DNA of 64,000 nt from Zopfochytrium polystomum. Its lineage: Eukaryota; Chytridiomycota; Chytridiomycetes; Chytridiales; Chytridiaceae. Made by a program: the position numbers and the translations under genes. Positions 63,428 through 64,000 of this stretch are shown here, one piece after another. Numbering within the stretch: the first letter of the stretch is position 1; every line of letters starts with the position of its first letter. The DNA is taken from NCBI GenBank assembly GCA_025765615.1, contig JAIVFJ010000004.1, forward strand, positions 124,001-188,000, written 5' to 3'. The notes under the pieces were generated by a model. It saw only the letters and a list, made by a program, of their open reading frames with translations. It made no database searches and was not told the origin of the DNA.

Positions 63428-64000
63428 TTAGTCGGCGTCGTACGCAAGGTTCGACGAGAGCCATTTCTCCACGGCTGCAACGGTCATATTCTTCCTTTGC
63501 GCGTAGTCAACGATTTGATCTTTCTGGATCTTGCCCACTGCAAAATACGTTGATTCCGGGTGACCAAAGAGGACCGCCGAGACTGAAGCAGCCGGAGTCA
63601 TGGCCTGAAACCAACAACATTAAGAAAGGACTGCAGGCTGAGCATTAACGCTTACCAGTGATTCTGTCAGCCCAATCCCCGTCAGTTCTTCCACATTCAT
63701 CAGCTTCCACATCAGAAGCTTTTCGGTGTGATCCGGCTGAGACGGGTAACCCGGGGCAGGCCTGATACCTCGATATTTAACCTGCAAAAGCTCCTCGGTC
63801 GTGAGTGACTCCTCTGGAGCATAACCCCAGAGTTCTTTACGGATTTTCTCGTGCAGGTACTCGGCGAGGGCCTCCGTAAAACGATCAGCAAGAGCTTTCA
63901 ACATAATCACGGAGTAGTCGTCATGGTTCTTCTCGTACTCCACACAGCGTTCGTCCACTCCAAACCCAACCGACACCGCCAAACCACCAATATAGTCAGG
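63428..64000 (-). CDS. metH: Cobalamin-dependent methionine synthase, C-terminal part
   Basis: Last two exons: 64000 (runs off the window) to 63656 and 63604-63428; 51-nt intron 63605-63655 (GTAAGC...TTTCAG). The translation is the reactivation domain that binds AdoMet: [35 protein letters not shown], the AdoMet-binding [23 protein letters not shown], then [37 protein letters not shown] and the family's C-terminal AYDAD. The enzyme transfers a methyl group from methyltetrahydrofolate to homocysteine through B12, and this domain reductively remethylates oxidised cobalamin. The catalytic and cobalamin domains lie outside the window. Confidence 0.95.

Overview
The window is eukaryotic and looks fungal. 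The right-hand genes carry 50-82 nt spliceosomal introns, and the mobile elements include a chromodomain Ty3/gypsy element, several Ty1/copia elements, a LINE and a Helitron remnant. A cobalamin-dependent methionine synthase gene (metH) at the right edge argues against Ascomycota/Basidiomycota, which use the B12-independent enzyme, and fits an early-diverging fungal lineage or a protist. I cannot name the species.

Layout. 1-1990: decayed Helitron/PIF1-type helicase (minus strand). 2000-2400: simple repeats. 2400-4629 and 47882-48866: the two halves of an old copia element (here Copia-H). 4630-47881: one copia element (Copia-1, 246-bp LTRs, target-site duplication TCGGA) stretched to 43 kb by nested insertions and tandem duplication. 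Inside it, 5417-24433 is a non-autonomous copia (Copia-2, 229-bp LTRs, duplication GATCT). That element in turn contains a head-to-tail Copia-2 dimer at 7574-20149 (LTR-body-LTR-body-LTR, duplication GAATC). 24439-35689 holds three copies of the Copia-1 gag/protease region, separated by units of about 4.46 kb that contain a 1.19-kb LTR of a third family (Copia-3). 35687-43685 is a nearly complete Copia-3 element on the minus strand. 44465-47881 is the 3' half of Copia-1 (integrase end, reverse transcriptase, RNase H, LTR).

48924-50591 is a LINE reverse transcriptase fragment. 51763-56679 is a chromovirus on the minus strand with matching LTRs and duplication CATCC; it has gag, protease, integrase and chromodomain but no reverse transcriptase. 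56955-57545 holds a truncated chromovirus LTR and a Copia-2-like fragment.

58260-64000 is the gene-bearing flank: a secreted type-B carboxylesterase (four exons), a small DMAC1/DUF4536-like membrane protein (two exons, minus), a RING plus TRAF-type zinc-finger protein (plus, 3' structure unresolved) and the last two exons of metH (minus). These look like unrelated housekeeping or secretory genes, not a cluster.

The most interesting signal concerns replication. In Copia-1 and Copia-2 the 14 bases directly after the 5' LTR are a perfect reverse complement of 14 bases inside the LTR, and two base differences between the families are compensated on both sides. The chromovirus has a comparable 11-base pairing positioned about 35 bases after a TATA box, as in Tf1-type self-priming. 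A conserved, GC-rich, apparently non-coding block of about 430 bp recurs between integrase and reverse transcriptase in several copia elements and is unexplained.
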